From an uncultured Ignavibacteria bacterium (lineage in GTDB: Bacteria > Bacteroidota > Ignavibacteria > Ch128b), in contig CALDZP010000052.1 in the NCBI GenBank assembly GCA_937944105.1, forward strand, positions 1-64,000: a stretch of DNA of 64,000 nt. The letters run 5' to 3'. A program made the translations under genes and the position numbers. Shown here one piece after another: positions 9,317-18,279 of this stretch. Position 1 is the stretch's first letter. Every line of letters begins with the position of its first letter. The notes below the pieces were generated by a model. It worked only from the letters and a program-made list of their open reading frames with translations. It was not told the DNA's origin and did not search any database.

Positions 9317-10720
9317 ATGAAGAAATCTACGGAAAAAATACTTTTAATTTTAACAGATTTTATTACTATAAATCTTTCTTACATTATATATTTTTACTTT
9401 AGAGTTGAAACTGGATGGTTTCAATTAATATCGAGACCTGAATTTTTACTTCCAATGCTTGTAATTTATTTCTATTGGTTTTTTGTCTTCTTGTTTGTTG
9501 GAATGTATCGAACATGGTTTGCTTCTTCAAGATTTGATGAGTTAACCACGCTTTTTAAGACATCCTTTATCGGTGTTTTTATATTATTCTTTTTGATTTT
9601 TATAGATGATATATCTTATCAACAAACTTCAGGCCAAAGATATTTAATTTTTATCTACTGGATAATTTTTTTGTTATTTGTTGGCTCTGGTAGATTATTT
9701 GTCAGAAGTTTACAGAGAAATCTTTTATTAAAAGGGATAGGCAGAAGGAATACTGTTATAATTGGTTATAACGAAAGAGCAAAGGAAATATTTAATCAGG
9801 TTAATCGAGCAAAAGCTCTTGGTCTGGATGTAATTGGATTTGTTTTACTGAATGAAAATTACATTCCCGATACCGACAGTGATAAAATATTGGGGAACAT
9901 GAATGAGATCAAAGAAATTGTAAATAATTACAATATAAAAGAAGTAATTATTGCACTTGATAAGCATGAACATGATTTAATGCTCGATGTAATCGCAAAA
10001 TGTGATTTCAATGATTTGAATATTAAAATCGTTCCAGATTTATATGAAATCATAAGTGGGCAGGCAAGGACTAATCAACTTTATGGCATTCCACTTATTG
10101 AAATTAATCCACAATTAATGCCAGTATGGGAAAGAAAAATAAAAAGACTGATGGATATTGTTTTTTCTCTTATTATTTTGACTTTAACGCTTCCTGTAAC
10201 ACTTTTAGTTTCTTTAGCTATAAAATTAGATTCTGAAGGTCCAGTATTTTTCAAACAGATTCGAGTAGGTAAAGATGGAAAAGAATTTAAAATCTATAAA
10301 TTTCGTTCGATGGTGAAAGACGCAGAAAAACATACCGGTCCAGTTTGGTCAACAAAGGATGATCCAAGAATTACTCGAGTAGGAAAAATAATTAGAAAAT
10401 TTCGACTTGATGAAATTCCACAATTTATTAATGTTCTTCGTGGAGAAATGAGTCTTGTTGGTCCAAGACCAGAGAGACCATATTTTGTTGAAAAACTATC
10501 TAAGGAAATTCCACTTTACAAACGAAGATTGAAAGTTAAACCAGGTATTACTGGTTGGGCTCAGGTTAAACATAAATACGATGAAACCATTGAAGATGTG
10601 AAGAAAAAACTTCAATACGATTTGTATTACATTGAAAATATTTCATTAAGAATGGATTTGAAAATTTTATTCAGGACGATTTTTGTTGTACTATTTGGTA
10701 AAGGGCATTATGAGGATTGA
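9317..10720 (+). CDS. Polyprenyl glycosylphosphotransferase (initiating sugar transferase)
   Basis: This 467-residue protein has the WbaP-type layout: four or five N-terminal transmembrane helices (residues 1-140), a Rossmann-like CoA-binding_3-type region (about 145-245), a re-entrant membrane helix (about 275-305) and the catalytic C-terminal domain. Catalytic-domain motifs are VGKDGKEFKIYKFRSM, the Asp-Glu dyad at D365-E366 (LDEIPQF) and SLVGPRPERP. It transfers a hexose-1-phosphate to undecaprenyl phosphate, the first step of repeat-unit synthesis. Compare with the degenerate copy of this domain at the C-terminus of the gene at 12619. Confidence 0.93.
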   Translation: MKKSTEKILLILTDFITINLSYIIYFYFRVETGWFQLISRPEFLLPMLVIYFYWFFVFLFVGMYRTWFASSRFDELTTLFKTSFIGVFILFFLIFIDDISYQQTSGQRYLIFIYWIIFLLFVGSGRLFVRSLQRNLLLKGIGRRNTVIIGYNERAKEIFNQVNRAKALGLDVIGFVLLNENYIPDTDSDKILGNMNEIKEIVNNYNIKEVIIALDKHEHDLMLDVIAKCDFNDLNIKIVPDLYEIISGQARTNQLYGIPLIEINPQLMPVWERKIKRLMDIVFSLIILTLTLPVTLLVSLAIKLDSEGPVFFKQIRVGKDGKEFKIYKFRSMVKDAEKHTGPVWSTKDDPRITRVGKIIRKFRLDEIPQFINVLRGEMSLVGPRPERPYFVEKLSKEIPLYKRRLKVKPGITGWAQVKHKYDETIEDVKKKLQYDLYYIENISLRMDLKILFRTIFVVLFGKGHYED

Positions 10721-10794
10721 TTTGTCAGTTAAGTTTTTGAATTTTTTATTTTGAATTATTTAAATGTTGTTTAACTAAAAAGAGGTTATATTAA

Positions 10795-11895
10795 ATGAAT
10801 ATTCAAATGGTTGACTTAAAAAGACAATACTTAAAAATTAAACCCGAAATAGACCAGGCTATTCAAGAAGTTTTAAATTCAACTCAATTTATTCTTGGTA
10901 AAAAAGTAACTGATTTTGAAAAAAACGCTGCAGAATATCTGGGAGTCAAATATGCAATTGGCGTGGCAAATGGAACAGACGCATTACAAATTGCGATGAT
11001 GGCTCTTGGGATCGGTAAAGATGATGAAGTAATTACCACTCCATTTACATTTGTAGCAACAACAGAAACAATTGTTATGCTTGGTGCCAGACCAGTTTAT
11101 GTTGATATTGATCCAGCAACTTTCAACATCAACCCAGAAAAAATCAGAGAAAAAATAACATCCAGAACGAAAGCTATTTTACCCGTTCATCTTTATGGGA
11201 ATCCGTCTGAAATGGATGAGATTCTTAGACTTGCAAAAGAATATAATTTATTTGTGATTGAAGATTCTGCACAGGCCTTTGGTGCTGAATATAAAAATCG
11301 AAAAGTCTGCACATTTGGTGATGTTGCCTGTATAAGTTTCTTTCCGAGTAAAAATCTTGGTTGTTATGGTGATGGTGGAATGGTTGTAACCAACAACGAA
11401 GAGATTCAACAAAAAGTCAGAATGATCGCTTCTCATGGTTCAAAGGTTCGTTATGTTCATGAAATCCTGGGAATGAATTCAAGACTAGATGCATTGCAAG
11501 CTGCAATATTGAATGTTAAGTTAAAATATATTGATGAATGGAATCAAAAAAGAAATGAATTCGCCAAAATTTATACAGAAAAATTATCATCAATAAAACA
11601 AGTCAAAACTCCAGAAACTAGAAATTATGTCAAACATATTTTTCATCAATACACAATAAGAGTAGAAAATAGAGAAGAACTTCAAAAGTTCTTATCTACA
11701 AAAAATATTCCTACTGCTATTCATTATCCCATACCACTTCATTTACAACCTGCATTTCGAGGATTTGCCGACGAAGGTTCTTTACCAGAATCTGAGTTAG
11801 CTGCAAAACAGGTTCTATCCTTGCCAATGCACCCTGATCTTTTAGAAGAAGAAATTGATTACATCACAAACTCAATCAAGGAATTTTATTCATAA
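10795..11895 (+). CDS. DegT/DnrJ/EryC1/StrS family sugar aminotransferase
   Basis: This 366-residue PLP enzyme has the family's usual length. It begins with MVDLKRQYLKIKPEID, carries NGTDALQIAM and an aspartate in the EDSAQAFGA motif, and has the internal aldimine lysine at K186 in FFPSKNLGCYGDGG. It aminates a keto-sugar nucleotide, so the polysaccharide probably contains an amino sugar such as a 3- or 4-amino-deoxyhexose. A GAGG-type ribosome site lies upstream, after a 74-base AT-rich gap, so it could have its own promoter. The next gene overlaps by 1 base. Confidence 0.93.
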   Translation: MNIQMVDLKRQYLKIKPEIDQAIQEVLNSTQFILGKKVTDFEKNAAEYLGVKYAIGVANGTDALQIAMMALGIGKDDEVITTPFTFVATTETIVMLGARPVYVDIDPATFNINPEKIREKITSRTKAILPVHLYGNPSEMDEILRLAKEYNLFVIEDSAQAFGAEYKNRKVCTFGDVACISFFPSKNLGCYGDGGMVVTNNEEIQQKVRMIASHGSKVRYVHEILGMNSRLDALQAAILNVKLKYIDEWNQKRNEFAKIYTEKLSSIKQVKTPETRNYVKHIFHQYTIRVENREELQKFLSTKNIPTAIHYPIPLHLQPAFRGFADEGSLPESELAAKQVLSLPMHPDLLEEEIDYITNSIKEFYS

Positions 11896-12617
11896 TGGCG
11901 AAGGCGATTGTAATTATCCCCACTTATAATGAAAAGGAAAATATATCAAACTTAATTCCTGAAATAATTAAAAAAACAAATGGTGATGTTGACATTTTAA
12001 TTGTGGATGATAATTCACCCGATGGTACATCTGATGTTGTAAGAGAATTTCAAAAAGAACATCAAAATATTTTTTTGATGACAAGACCAAAAAAATCAGG
12101 TCTTGGAACTGCATATGTTGAAGGTTTCAAATTTGCGCTTCAAAAAGGGTATGATTATATTCTTCAGATGGATGCAGATTTCTCACATGAACCGAAAGAA
12201 ATAAAAAATTTTTTAAAAAAAATTAAGCAATGCGATTTGGTTATTGGTTCACGATATAAAGATGGTGTAAGAGTATTGAACTGGCCTTTGAGTAGATTAT
12301 TCTTAAGTGTTTTCGCTAATCTTTACACAAGAATAATTACTGGTATGCCCATTCATGATGCAACTGGTGGATTTAAGTGTTTTAGAAGAGAAGTGCTTGA
12401 ATCAATAAACTTAGATTCAATTCGTTCAAATGGTTATGCTTTTCAAATTGAAATGAACTTTAAAACCTATATTAAAAAATTTAGAATTTGTGAAATACCA
12501 ATTGTTTTTACCGATAGAATTCAAGGTAAATCAAAAATGAGTAAAAGAATCGTTTTCGAAGCTGCTTATATGGTCTGGAAACTAAGAATTCAAAGACTTT
12601 TAAGAATTTTGAAATAA
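11895..12617 (+). CDS. Polyprenol-phosphate mannose synthase-like GT2
   Basis: This 240-residue protein matches the Dpm1 type: IIPTYNEKENISNLIPEI, DDNSPDGTSDVV, GLGTAYVEGFKFAL, the DXD in QMDADFSHEP, and GSRYKDG. There is no C-terminal transmembrane domain, the short bacterial form. It would make polyprenyl-phosphate-mannose (or another hexose), a periplasmic sugar donor. In this context it may feed decoration of the exopolysaccharide or glycosylation of exported proteins; the second idea is inference. Its start overlaps the stop of the aminotransferase. Confidence 0.88.
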   Translation: MAKAIVIIPTYNEKENISNLIPEIIKKTNGDVDILIVDDNSPDGTSDVVREFQKEHQNIFLMTRPKKSGLGTAYVEGFKFALQKGYDYILQMDADFSHEPKEIKNFLKKIKQCDLVIGSRYKDGVRVLNWPLSRLFLSVFANLYTRIITGMPIHDATGGFKCFRREVLESINLDSIRSNGYAFQIEMNFKTYIKKFRICEIPIVFTDRIQGKSKMSKRIVFEAAYMVWKLRIQRLLRILK

Positions 12618-12618
12618 A

Positions 12619-14598
12619 ATGATCGATCTTTCTATTATTATTGTTAATTATAATGTAAAAGCATTTCTTCAAAATTGTTTGCTATCTATCTTTAAAGCAG
12701 TTGAGAAAATTTCATCTGAAATTATTGTCATTGATAATGCATCTGATGATGGTAGTGTAGAAATCATCAAAAAAAATTTTCCTCAAGTTAAATTAATTGA
12801 ATCAAAAACAAATCTTGGTTTTAGCAAAGCAAATAATATTGGTTTAAAAATTGCCAGGGGGAAATACATTTGTTTGATTAATCCCGATACAATTGTTGAA
12901 GAGGATACATTTTTGGAAATGATTCGATTCATGGAATCTCATCCCGATGTTGGTCTTGCAGGATGTAAAATTTTAAATCCAGATGGAACATTTCAACTTG
13001 CTTGCAGGAGAAGTTTTCCCACACCATGGGTGGCATTCACAAAAGTCTTTGGCTTAAGTAAACTCTTTCCTGGATCAAAAATATTTGCACGATACAACTT
13101 GACCTACCTTGATGAAAATCAGTCTTATGAAGTTGATGCTGTTAGTGGTTCGTTTATGTTTTTAAGAAAGGATGTTTATGAAAAAATTGGTGGTCTGGAC
13201 GAAACTTTTTTTATGTATGGAGAGGATTTAGACTATTGTTACCGAGTTAAACAAGCAGGATATAAAGTTTTTTATTTTCATTCAACCAAAATAATTCACT
13301 TCAAAGGTGAGAGTACAAAACGAAGCAATATTGATGAGTTAAAACATTTTTATGATGCAATGCGACTTTTCGTACGCAAACATTTTTCGAGCAGCTGGCT
13401 TGTTGAAATGCTTTTAAGACTTGCCATCAATGGACGAAGTGCACTGGCTTTCATTGGCAAAAGATCCTTAATTATAGTTGCTATTATTTTAGATTTTATT
13501 CTCTTTGATTTTTCAATTCTAATTGCCGAACAATTATATATGAAAATTTCTGGATTCGGTGGTTTCCCCGATTATGCTTATCCAACAGTTTTTATCATTC
13601 CTGGTGGTAGCTTTGTCCTGTTAGCCTATTTGCTTGGCTCTTATGAAATAAAAAATTTACCTATCTCGAAATTATATATTTCCTTAATGGTAAGTTTTCT
13701 ATTTACCAGTTCACTAACTTACTTTTTTAAAGATTATGCGTTCAGTCGAGCGATTCTATTAATTACATATGTTTTACTTTTCTTTGTCTTGCCAGGTTGG
13801 CGCGTGGTTGCAAAAATTATTTTCAAATATCCAAAAGACTCGAGACAATCTTTGTTTGAATCAAAAACATTAATTGTCGGAACTAATGAATCTGCGGCAG
13901 AATTAATTAACCGTTTAAGGCGTAGTTATAATTTTTATTATGATGTAGTTGGATTGATAGATAAGGATCACAAAAGAATTGGTGAAAAAATAAGTGATGT
14001 TGAAATTATTGGAAGTATCGATACACTTAGTAAAATTATTCGTGAAAAAAATATAACAGAAGTAATTTTTGCATCAGATTTTTTGCCTTACAATGAAATA
14101 CTTTCTATTGTTGCAACAAATCAAGTGCAAAATGTTCATTTTCATTTAGCAGATAAAAATTATGATTTCATCATCAGTAAAAAAGATGTTCTTGAACTAA
14201 ATGAACTTCCTTTGATTCAGATTGAATATAATATTTCAATGCCTGTTCATAGATTTATAAAAAGAATTTTTGATTTATTAGTTGGATTTACTTTGCTTTG
14301 TACAATTTATCCTTTTGTTCTTTTAAGATTTTTAGTTTCTAAGAAGCAGAATAATTTATTATATTTATTCAAAGTAATTAAAGGAAAATATAGTTTGGTT
14401 GGTAGACCAATTGGAAGTAGAGAGTCTGGTATATATTTAGGAAAGGAAGGATTAACTGGAATTGTTCAAATCAATAAAAATAAAAATCTAACTGAAGAAG
14501 AAGTCGAAAGATTAAACATATATTATGCAAAGAACCAAAATATCTGGCTTGATATTGAAATATTGATTAAAACAATTCAAAACTTTTTAAGGGAATAA
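12619..14598 (+). CDS. GT2 glycosyltransferase fused to a degenerate sugar-transferase domain
   Basis: This 659-residue fusion begins with a WbbL-like GT2 domain (residues 1-235: [21 protein letters not shown], and [18 protein letters not shown]). Four or so transmembrane helices (about 285-400) follow, then a Rossmann-like region (about 415-520, [14 protein letters not shown]). Last is a piece of a polyprenyl glycosylphosphotransferase domain: the membrane helix (about 545-570), SLVGRPIG near 592, and a C-terminal [12 protein letters not shown]. The stretch that should hold KFRSM and the catalytic Asp-Glu dyad is absent, so this half is probably not a phosphosugar transferase. The GT2 half looks intact. 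Confidence 0.85.
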   Translation: MIDLSIIIVNYNVKAFLQNCLLSIFKAVEKISSEIIVIDNASDDGSVEIIKKNFPQVKLIESKTNLGFSKANNIGLKIARGKYICLINPDTIVEEDTFLEMIRFMESHPDVGLAGCKILNPDGTFQLACRRSFPTPWVAFTKVFGLSKLFPGSKIFARYNLTYLDENQSYEVDAVSGSFMFLRKDVYEKIGGLDETFFMYGEDLDYCYRVKQAGYKVFYFHSTKIIHFKGESTKRSNIDELKHFYDAMRLFVRKHFSSSWLVEMLLRLAINGRSALAFIGKRSLIIVAIILDFILFDFSILIAEQLYMKISGFGGFPDYAYPTVFIIPGGSFVLLAYLLGSYEIKNLPISKLYISLMVSFLFTSSLTYFFKDYAFSRAILLITYVLLFFVLPGWRVVAKIIFKYPKDSRQSLFESKTLIVGTNESAAELINRLRRSYNFYYDVVGLIDKDHKRIGEKISDVEIIGSIDTLSKIIREKNITEVIFASDFLPYNEILSIVATNQVQNVHFHLADKNYDFIISKKDVLELNELPLIQIEYNISMPVHRFIKRIFDLLVGFTLLCTIYPFVLLRFLVSKKQNNLLYLFKVIKGKYSLVGRPIGSRESGIYLGKEGLTGIVQINKNKNLTEEEVERLNIYYAKNQNIWLDIEILIKTIQNFLRE

Positions 14599-14599
14599 T

Positions 14600-15550
14600 A
14601 TGCCAAAAACTATACTGGAATTTGAAAAACCAATAATTGAGCTTGAGCAAAAAATCTCGGAGATGAAAAAACTCTCTGAAACATTAGATATTGAAGATGA
14701 GATAAAAAGTCTGGAAGAAAAAATTCAACAGCTTCAAGATCAAATTTATAGTAATTTAAGTCGCTGGCAGATTGTCCAGATCGCTCGCCATCCAGAAAGA
14801 CCATATACTCTCGATTATATTCAAAAAATTACCACAGATTTTATTGAACTTCATGGTGATAGATATTTTGGAGATGATAAAGCACTTGTTGGAGGGTTTG
14901 CAAAGTTAAATGGCGAGACCGTAATGGTTATTGGACAACAAAAAGGTCGTGATACTAAATCTAATCTCTATCGAAACTTTGGAATGATGAATCCCGAAGG
15001 TTATCGTAAAGCATTAAGATTAATGAAACTTGCTGAGAAATTTGAAAAACCCGTTATTACATTTCTTGATACTCCTGGTGCTTATCCAGGAATTGAAGCT
15101 GAAGAAAGAGGACAAGCTGAAGCAATTGCGAGAAATTTATTTGAAATGTCCAAACTTCGCGTTCCTATTATTGTTGTTATAATAGGTGAAGGTGCTTCTG
15201 GTGGTGCTCTTGGTATTGGTGTTGGTGATAGAATCTTAATGTTAGAATACTGCTGGTATTCTGTTATTTCACCTGAATCTTGTTCCAGTATTTTGTGGAG
15301 AAGTTGGGACTATAAAGAACAAGCAGCTGAAGCATTGAAATTAACAGCTAAAGATTTGATTCAATTTAATATAATTGATAGGATTGTTCCTGAACCGAGA
15401 GGCGGAGCGCATCGTAATCCAGATCAAGCTGCCATAATCTTGAAAGAAATTTTAATTGATGAATTGAATAAGTTGAAAAAAATCAAAATAGACAAACTTA
15501 TCGAAATGCGTATTCAAAAATTTTTAAATATGGGAGTATATTTAGAATAA
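14600..15550 (+). CDS. accA: Acetyl-CoA carboxylase carboxyltransferase subunit alpha
   Basis: This 316-residue protein has the full AccA length and order. An N-terminal helical segment ([14 protein letters not shown]) comes first, then [12 protein letters not shown], a carboxyltransferase core with [27 protein letters not shown] and the oxyanion region [19 protein letters not shown], and finally the C-terminal domain. It transfers the carboxyl group from biotin to acetyl-CoA together with AccD, the first committed step of fatty-acid synthesis. No accD, accB or accC gene is in the window. It begins 1 base after the EPS cluster and overlaps the next gene by 1 base (TAATG). Confidence 0.97.
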   Translation: MPKTILEFEKPIIELEQKISEMKKLSETLDIEDEIKSLEEKIQQLQDQIYSNLSRWQIVQIARHPERPYTLDYIQKITTDFIELHGDRYFGDDKALVGGFAKLNGETVMVIGQQKGRDTKSNLYRNFGMMNPEGYRKALRLMKLAEKFEKPVITFLDTPGAYPGIEAEERGQAEAIARNLFEMSKLRVPIIVVIIGEGASGGALGIGVGDRILMLEYCWYSVISPESCSSILWRSWDYKEQAAEALKLTAKDLIQFNIIDRIVPEPRGGAHRNPDQAAIILKEILIDELNKLKKIKIDKLIEMRIQKFLNMGVYLE

Positions 15551-16077
15551 TGCTTTTTATAATATCAATTCTATTAATTTTAATAACTGGGATTGTCATC
15601 TATTTCATTATAGATACGAAAAAAACACAAACAGTTGAAACTCCGCCTTATGTTCCAAATTTTCAAGATGAGCAACTCCAGAAAAAAATGCTTCGTGAGG
15701 CTCAAATATGTACCGAATCGGTAATGACAACATTTGATAAAATGCTTGATTATACTGAATCGAGTATCAGAGTTCTGGATCAAGTAATTAATGAGTTATA
15801 TAAAAAGAAAAGTCTCAGTCAGGGTTCTTTAGACCGTTTAATTGTTTCATTTGGTGCATATTTCGGTCAAACATTTTTGAATAATCAAAGTGGTCAATGG
15901 TTTCAACATCCAAATTTTAATTTGCCTATTATCTTTTCTCCAAAAGCTCTATTCGAGTTTTCTCCATTTGAAATTATTAAACAAAAATTTCAACACATTG
16001 AAAAATACGATCTTTATATTGCTTATCAGGATTTAGTCAGACAATATATAAAAAGATTAAATGAGCTTCGTTCATAA
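15550..16077 (+). CDS. Membrane-anchored protein of unknown function
   Basis: I do not recognise this 175-residue protein. Residues 1-20 form an N-terminal transmembrane anchor (LFIISILLILITGIVIYFII). A mostly helical soluble part follows, with no cysteine-rich or catalytic motif I can name. Tryptophan, phenylalanine and glutamine cluster in the QSGQWFQHPNFNLP segment. It overlaps accA by 1 base and the thioesterase gene by 17 bases, so it is surely co-translated with them. It may be a lineage-specific accessory protein. Confidence 0.75.
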   Translation: MLFIISILLILITGIVIYFIIDTKKTQTVETPPYVPNFQDEQLQKKMLREAQICTESVMTTFDKMLDYTESSIRVLDQVINELYKKKSLSQGSLDRLIVSFGAYFGQTFLNNQSGQWFQHPNFNLPIIFSPKALFEFSPFEIIKQKFQHIEKYDLYIAYQDLVRQYIKRLNELRS

Positions 16078-16468
16078 AACTTATCTTCGTCCTCGTTATG
16101 CAGATACAGATCAAATGGGCATAATTCATCATGCTAAATATTTTGAGTATTTCGAAATTGCTCGAACTGAACTCTTAAGAAGTTTAGGTCTTCCATATGC
16201 TGCACTTGAAAACGATGGTTATCTTCTACCTCTTATTGATTGTTATGCAAAATTTATTAAACCGATTAAATATGATCAATTAATTAGAATAGAAACTAAC
16301 TTAGAAGATTTTTCAGGAGCAAGAATTCATCTTGCCTATAAAATTTTTGATGACGAGACAAATGATTTACTTTCTGAGGGTTATACAAAACATTCATGGG
16401 TAAAAAAAATTAATTTAAAACCTACACGACCTCCTTTAAAATTTTTAGAAGTTATAAAGTCTAAATAA
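16061..16468 (+). CDS. YbgC-like acyl-CoA thioesterase (hotdog fold)
   Basis: This 135-residue protein has the 4-hydroxybenzoyl-CoA thioesterase family motif near the N-terminus (YADTDQMGIIHHAKYFEYFE), including the conserved Asp and the His pair. SYTKHSW-type residues occur near the end (EGYTKHSWV). Length is normal for YbgC. It hydrolyses acyl-CoA thioesters in the cytoplasm; the natural substrate cannot be set from sequence. The ATG lies inside the preceding gene, and nadC follows 1 base after the stop. Confidence 0.9.
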   Translation: MSFVHKTYLRPRYADTDQMGIIHHAKYFEYFEIARTELLRSLGLPYAALENDGYLLPLIDCYAKFIKPIKYDQLIRIETNLEDFSGARIHLAYKIFDDETNDLLSEGYTKHSWVKKINLKPTRPPLKFLEVIKSK

Positions 16469-16469
16469 G

Positions 16470-17318
16470 ATGAACTTAGACTTAAATTATTTAAGAAAAA
16501 TTTTTGAACTCGCAGTGGAAGAAGATATTGGAAGCGGGGATATCACTACAAAGGCAATTTTCAAAGAACATAAAAGAATTCGTGGTGATTTGCTTTGTAA
16601 AGAAGATGGAATTATTGCTGGACTTGAGGTTATTGAATTAATCATTGATAATTTTCTGAATGACATTGAATTTTATTCTGATTATTCTGATGGTAACGAA
16701 ATTAAATCGGGTCAATTCATTGGTACATTTTCTGGTGATGTTAGAGAAATTTTAAAGTATGAAAGAATTTTTTTAAACTTTTTACAAAGGATGAGTGGCG
16801 TTGCAACTTTAACTAATAAATTTGTTCAAAGGATCAAAGGGACTAAAGCGAAAATTTTAGATACTCGAAAAACAATTCCAGGCTGGCGAGCTCTCGATAA
16901 GCTTGCAGTAAAAATTGGCGGTGGTTATAATCATAGAGTAGGTTTATATGATATGTTTCTCATTAAAGATAATCATATCTTTGCTGCTGGTGGAATTAAA
17001 CAAGCAATTCAATTGTGCAAGGAATTTAATTTAAAAAATGGTTACAACTTTAAAATTGAAGTAGAAGTTAAAAACTTACTTGAACTAAAAGAAGCAATTG
17101 AATCAGGTGTTGATAGAGTAATGCTCGACAATTTTTCAATCGACTCCATTAAAGATGCAGTTAAACTTATAAATGGTAAAACTGAAATAGAAGTTTCTGG
17201 AGGAATAAATCTCGATTCCGTTAGAGAAATTGCCGAAACAGGAGTTGATTATATTTCAATTGGAGCACTCACACACTCAGCTAAAGCTCTTGATATTTCC
17301 CTTGAGATAATTGAATAA
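16470..17318 (+). CDS. nadC: Nicotinate-nucleotide pyrophosphorylase (quinolinate phosphoribosyltransferase)
   Basis: This 282-residue enzyme has the NadC hallmarks: EEDIGSGDITTKAI near the N-terminus, FLQRMSGVATLT, ILDTRKTIPGWRALDKLAVKIGGG with the phosphate/quinolinate-binding Arg and Lys, DNHI, VEVEV, MLDNF and a final VSGGI-TGVDYISIGALTH. It converts quinolinate and PRPP to nicotinate mononucleotide, CO2 and PPi in de novo NAD synthesis. nadA and nadB are not in the window. The next reading frame opens inside its 3' end. Confidence 0.97.
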   Translation: MNLDLNYLRKIFELAVEEDIGSGDITTKAIFKEHKRIRGDLLCKEDGIIAGLEVIELIIDNFLNDIEFYSDYSDGNEIKSGQFIGTFSGDVREILKYERIFLNFLQRMSGVATLTNKFVQRIKGTKAKILDTRKTIPGWRALDKLAVKIGGGYNHRVGLYDMFLIKDNHIFAAGGIKQAIQLCKEFNLKNGYNFKIEVEVKNLLELKEAIESGVDRVMLDNFSIDSIKDAVKLINGKTEIEVSGGINLDSVREIAETGVDYISIGALTHSAKALDISLEIIE

Positions 17319-17331
17319 TAATGATGGCATT

Positions 17332-18249
17332 ATGTTACCATCATACATTTCTGAGATTAGCTTTGAAGAATTAAGAGAACGAAGAGATAAACTTTATGAA
17401 TTACTTGAAAATTGTCGGCTTTGCCCGAATGAATGTGGCGTTGATAGAAGAGTCAGTGATAATGGTAATTGTCGAAGTGGATATCTCCCGATAGTCTCAA
17501 GTTATTTCCCTCATTTTGGTGAAGAACCACCATTAGTCGGTAGATTTGGTTCTGGAACGATTTTTTTTACTAACTGTAATCTTGATTGTAAATTCTGTCA
17601 AAACTATGACATAAGCCATTATGGAATTGGCAAGAAAGTTTCAATTGAAGAACTCGCTTCGATGATGATTTATTTACAAAATCGTGGATGTCATAATATA
17701 AATTTTGTAACTCCTACACACTTTACACCACAAATTGTTGATGCATTAATTATTGCAAGAGAAAGAGGATTAGAAATACCCCTTGTTTACAATTGTGGTG
17801 GATATGAATCTCTTGAAACGCTTAAATTGCTTGATAAAATAATTGATATTTATATGCCTGATATAAAATATTCCTCAAATGAAAACGCACTTAAGTATTC
17901 TGGTATTTCGAATTATTGGGATGTAGTAAGAGTAGCTATCAAAGAAATGCATCGACAGGTTGGAGATTTAATAATTGGTGTAAATGGAATTGCTAGACGA
18001 GGTTTATTAATAAGACATCTTGTTCTTCCTAATGACATTGCAGGTTCAAAAAAAGTGCTGGAATTTATTGCAAAAGAGATTTCAAAAGATTCTTATGTGA
18101 ACATTATGGATCAATATCGACCTGCATATCTTGCTCACAATTTTAATGAATTAAATCGACCAATACGAGAAAAAGAATTTATAGAAGTGATAAATATTGC
18201 TAAAGATTTTGGTTTACATCGAGGCTTTGATGAATATTTTTCTTATTAA
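17332..18249 (+). CDS. PflA-like radical SAM protein
   Basis: The radical SAM 4Fe-4S site is clear as a CX3CX2C motif in FTNCNLDCKFCQNYD. An N-terminal cysteine cluster (CRLCPNECGVDRR and GNCRSGY) lies upstream, as in the family annotated as putative pyruvate formate-lyase activating enzymes. No glycyl-radical enzyme is encoded nearby, so the pyruvate formate-lyase link is doubtful. The frame opens with a TTG at 17311 that overlaps nadC, but the ATG at 17332 gives the more usual N-terminus (MLPSYISEISFEEL), so I chose it; length is then 305 residues. Confidence 0.85.
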   Translation: MLPSYISEISFEELRERRDKLYELLENCRLCPNECGVDRRVSDNGNCRSGYLPIVSSYFPHFGEEPPLVGRFGSGTIFFTNCNLDCKFCQNYDISHYGIGKKVSIEELASMMIYLQNRGCHNINFVTPTHFTPQIVDALIIARERGLEIPLVYNCGGYESLETLKLLDKIIDIYMPDIKYSSNENALKYSGISNYWDVVRVAIKEMHRQVGDLIIGVNGIARRGLLIRHLVLPNDIAGSKKVLEFIAKEISKDSYVNIMDQYRPAYLAHNFNELNRPIREKEFIEVINIAKDFGLHRGFDEYFSY

Positions 18250-18279
18250 TATAAATGAATTTGTTCTGGAGTAATATTT

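Noticed and set aside
1-14598. EPS cluster as a phage or genomic island with integrase
   Set aside because: No integrase, transposase, tRNA or attachment-site repeats are visible, and composition looks like the rest of the window.
17311-17331. TTG start for the radical SAM gene overlapping nadC
   Set aside because: It adds only MNNNDGI, which looks like read-in from the nadC end, and an ATG follows at 17332.
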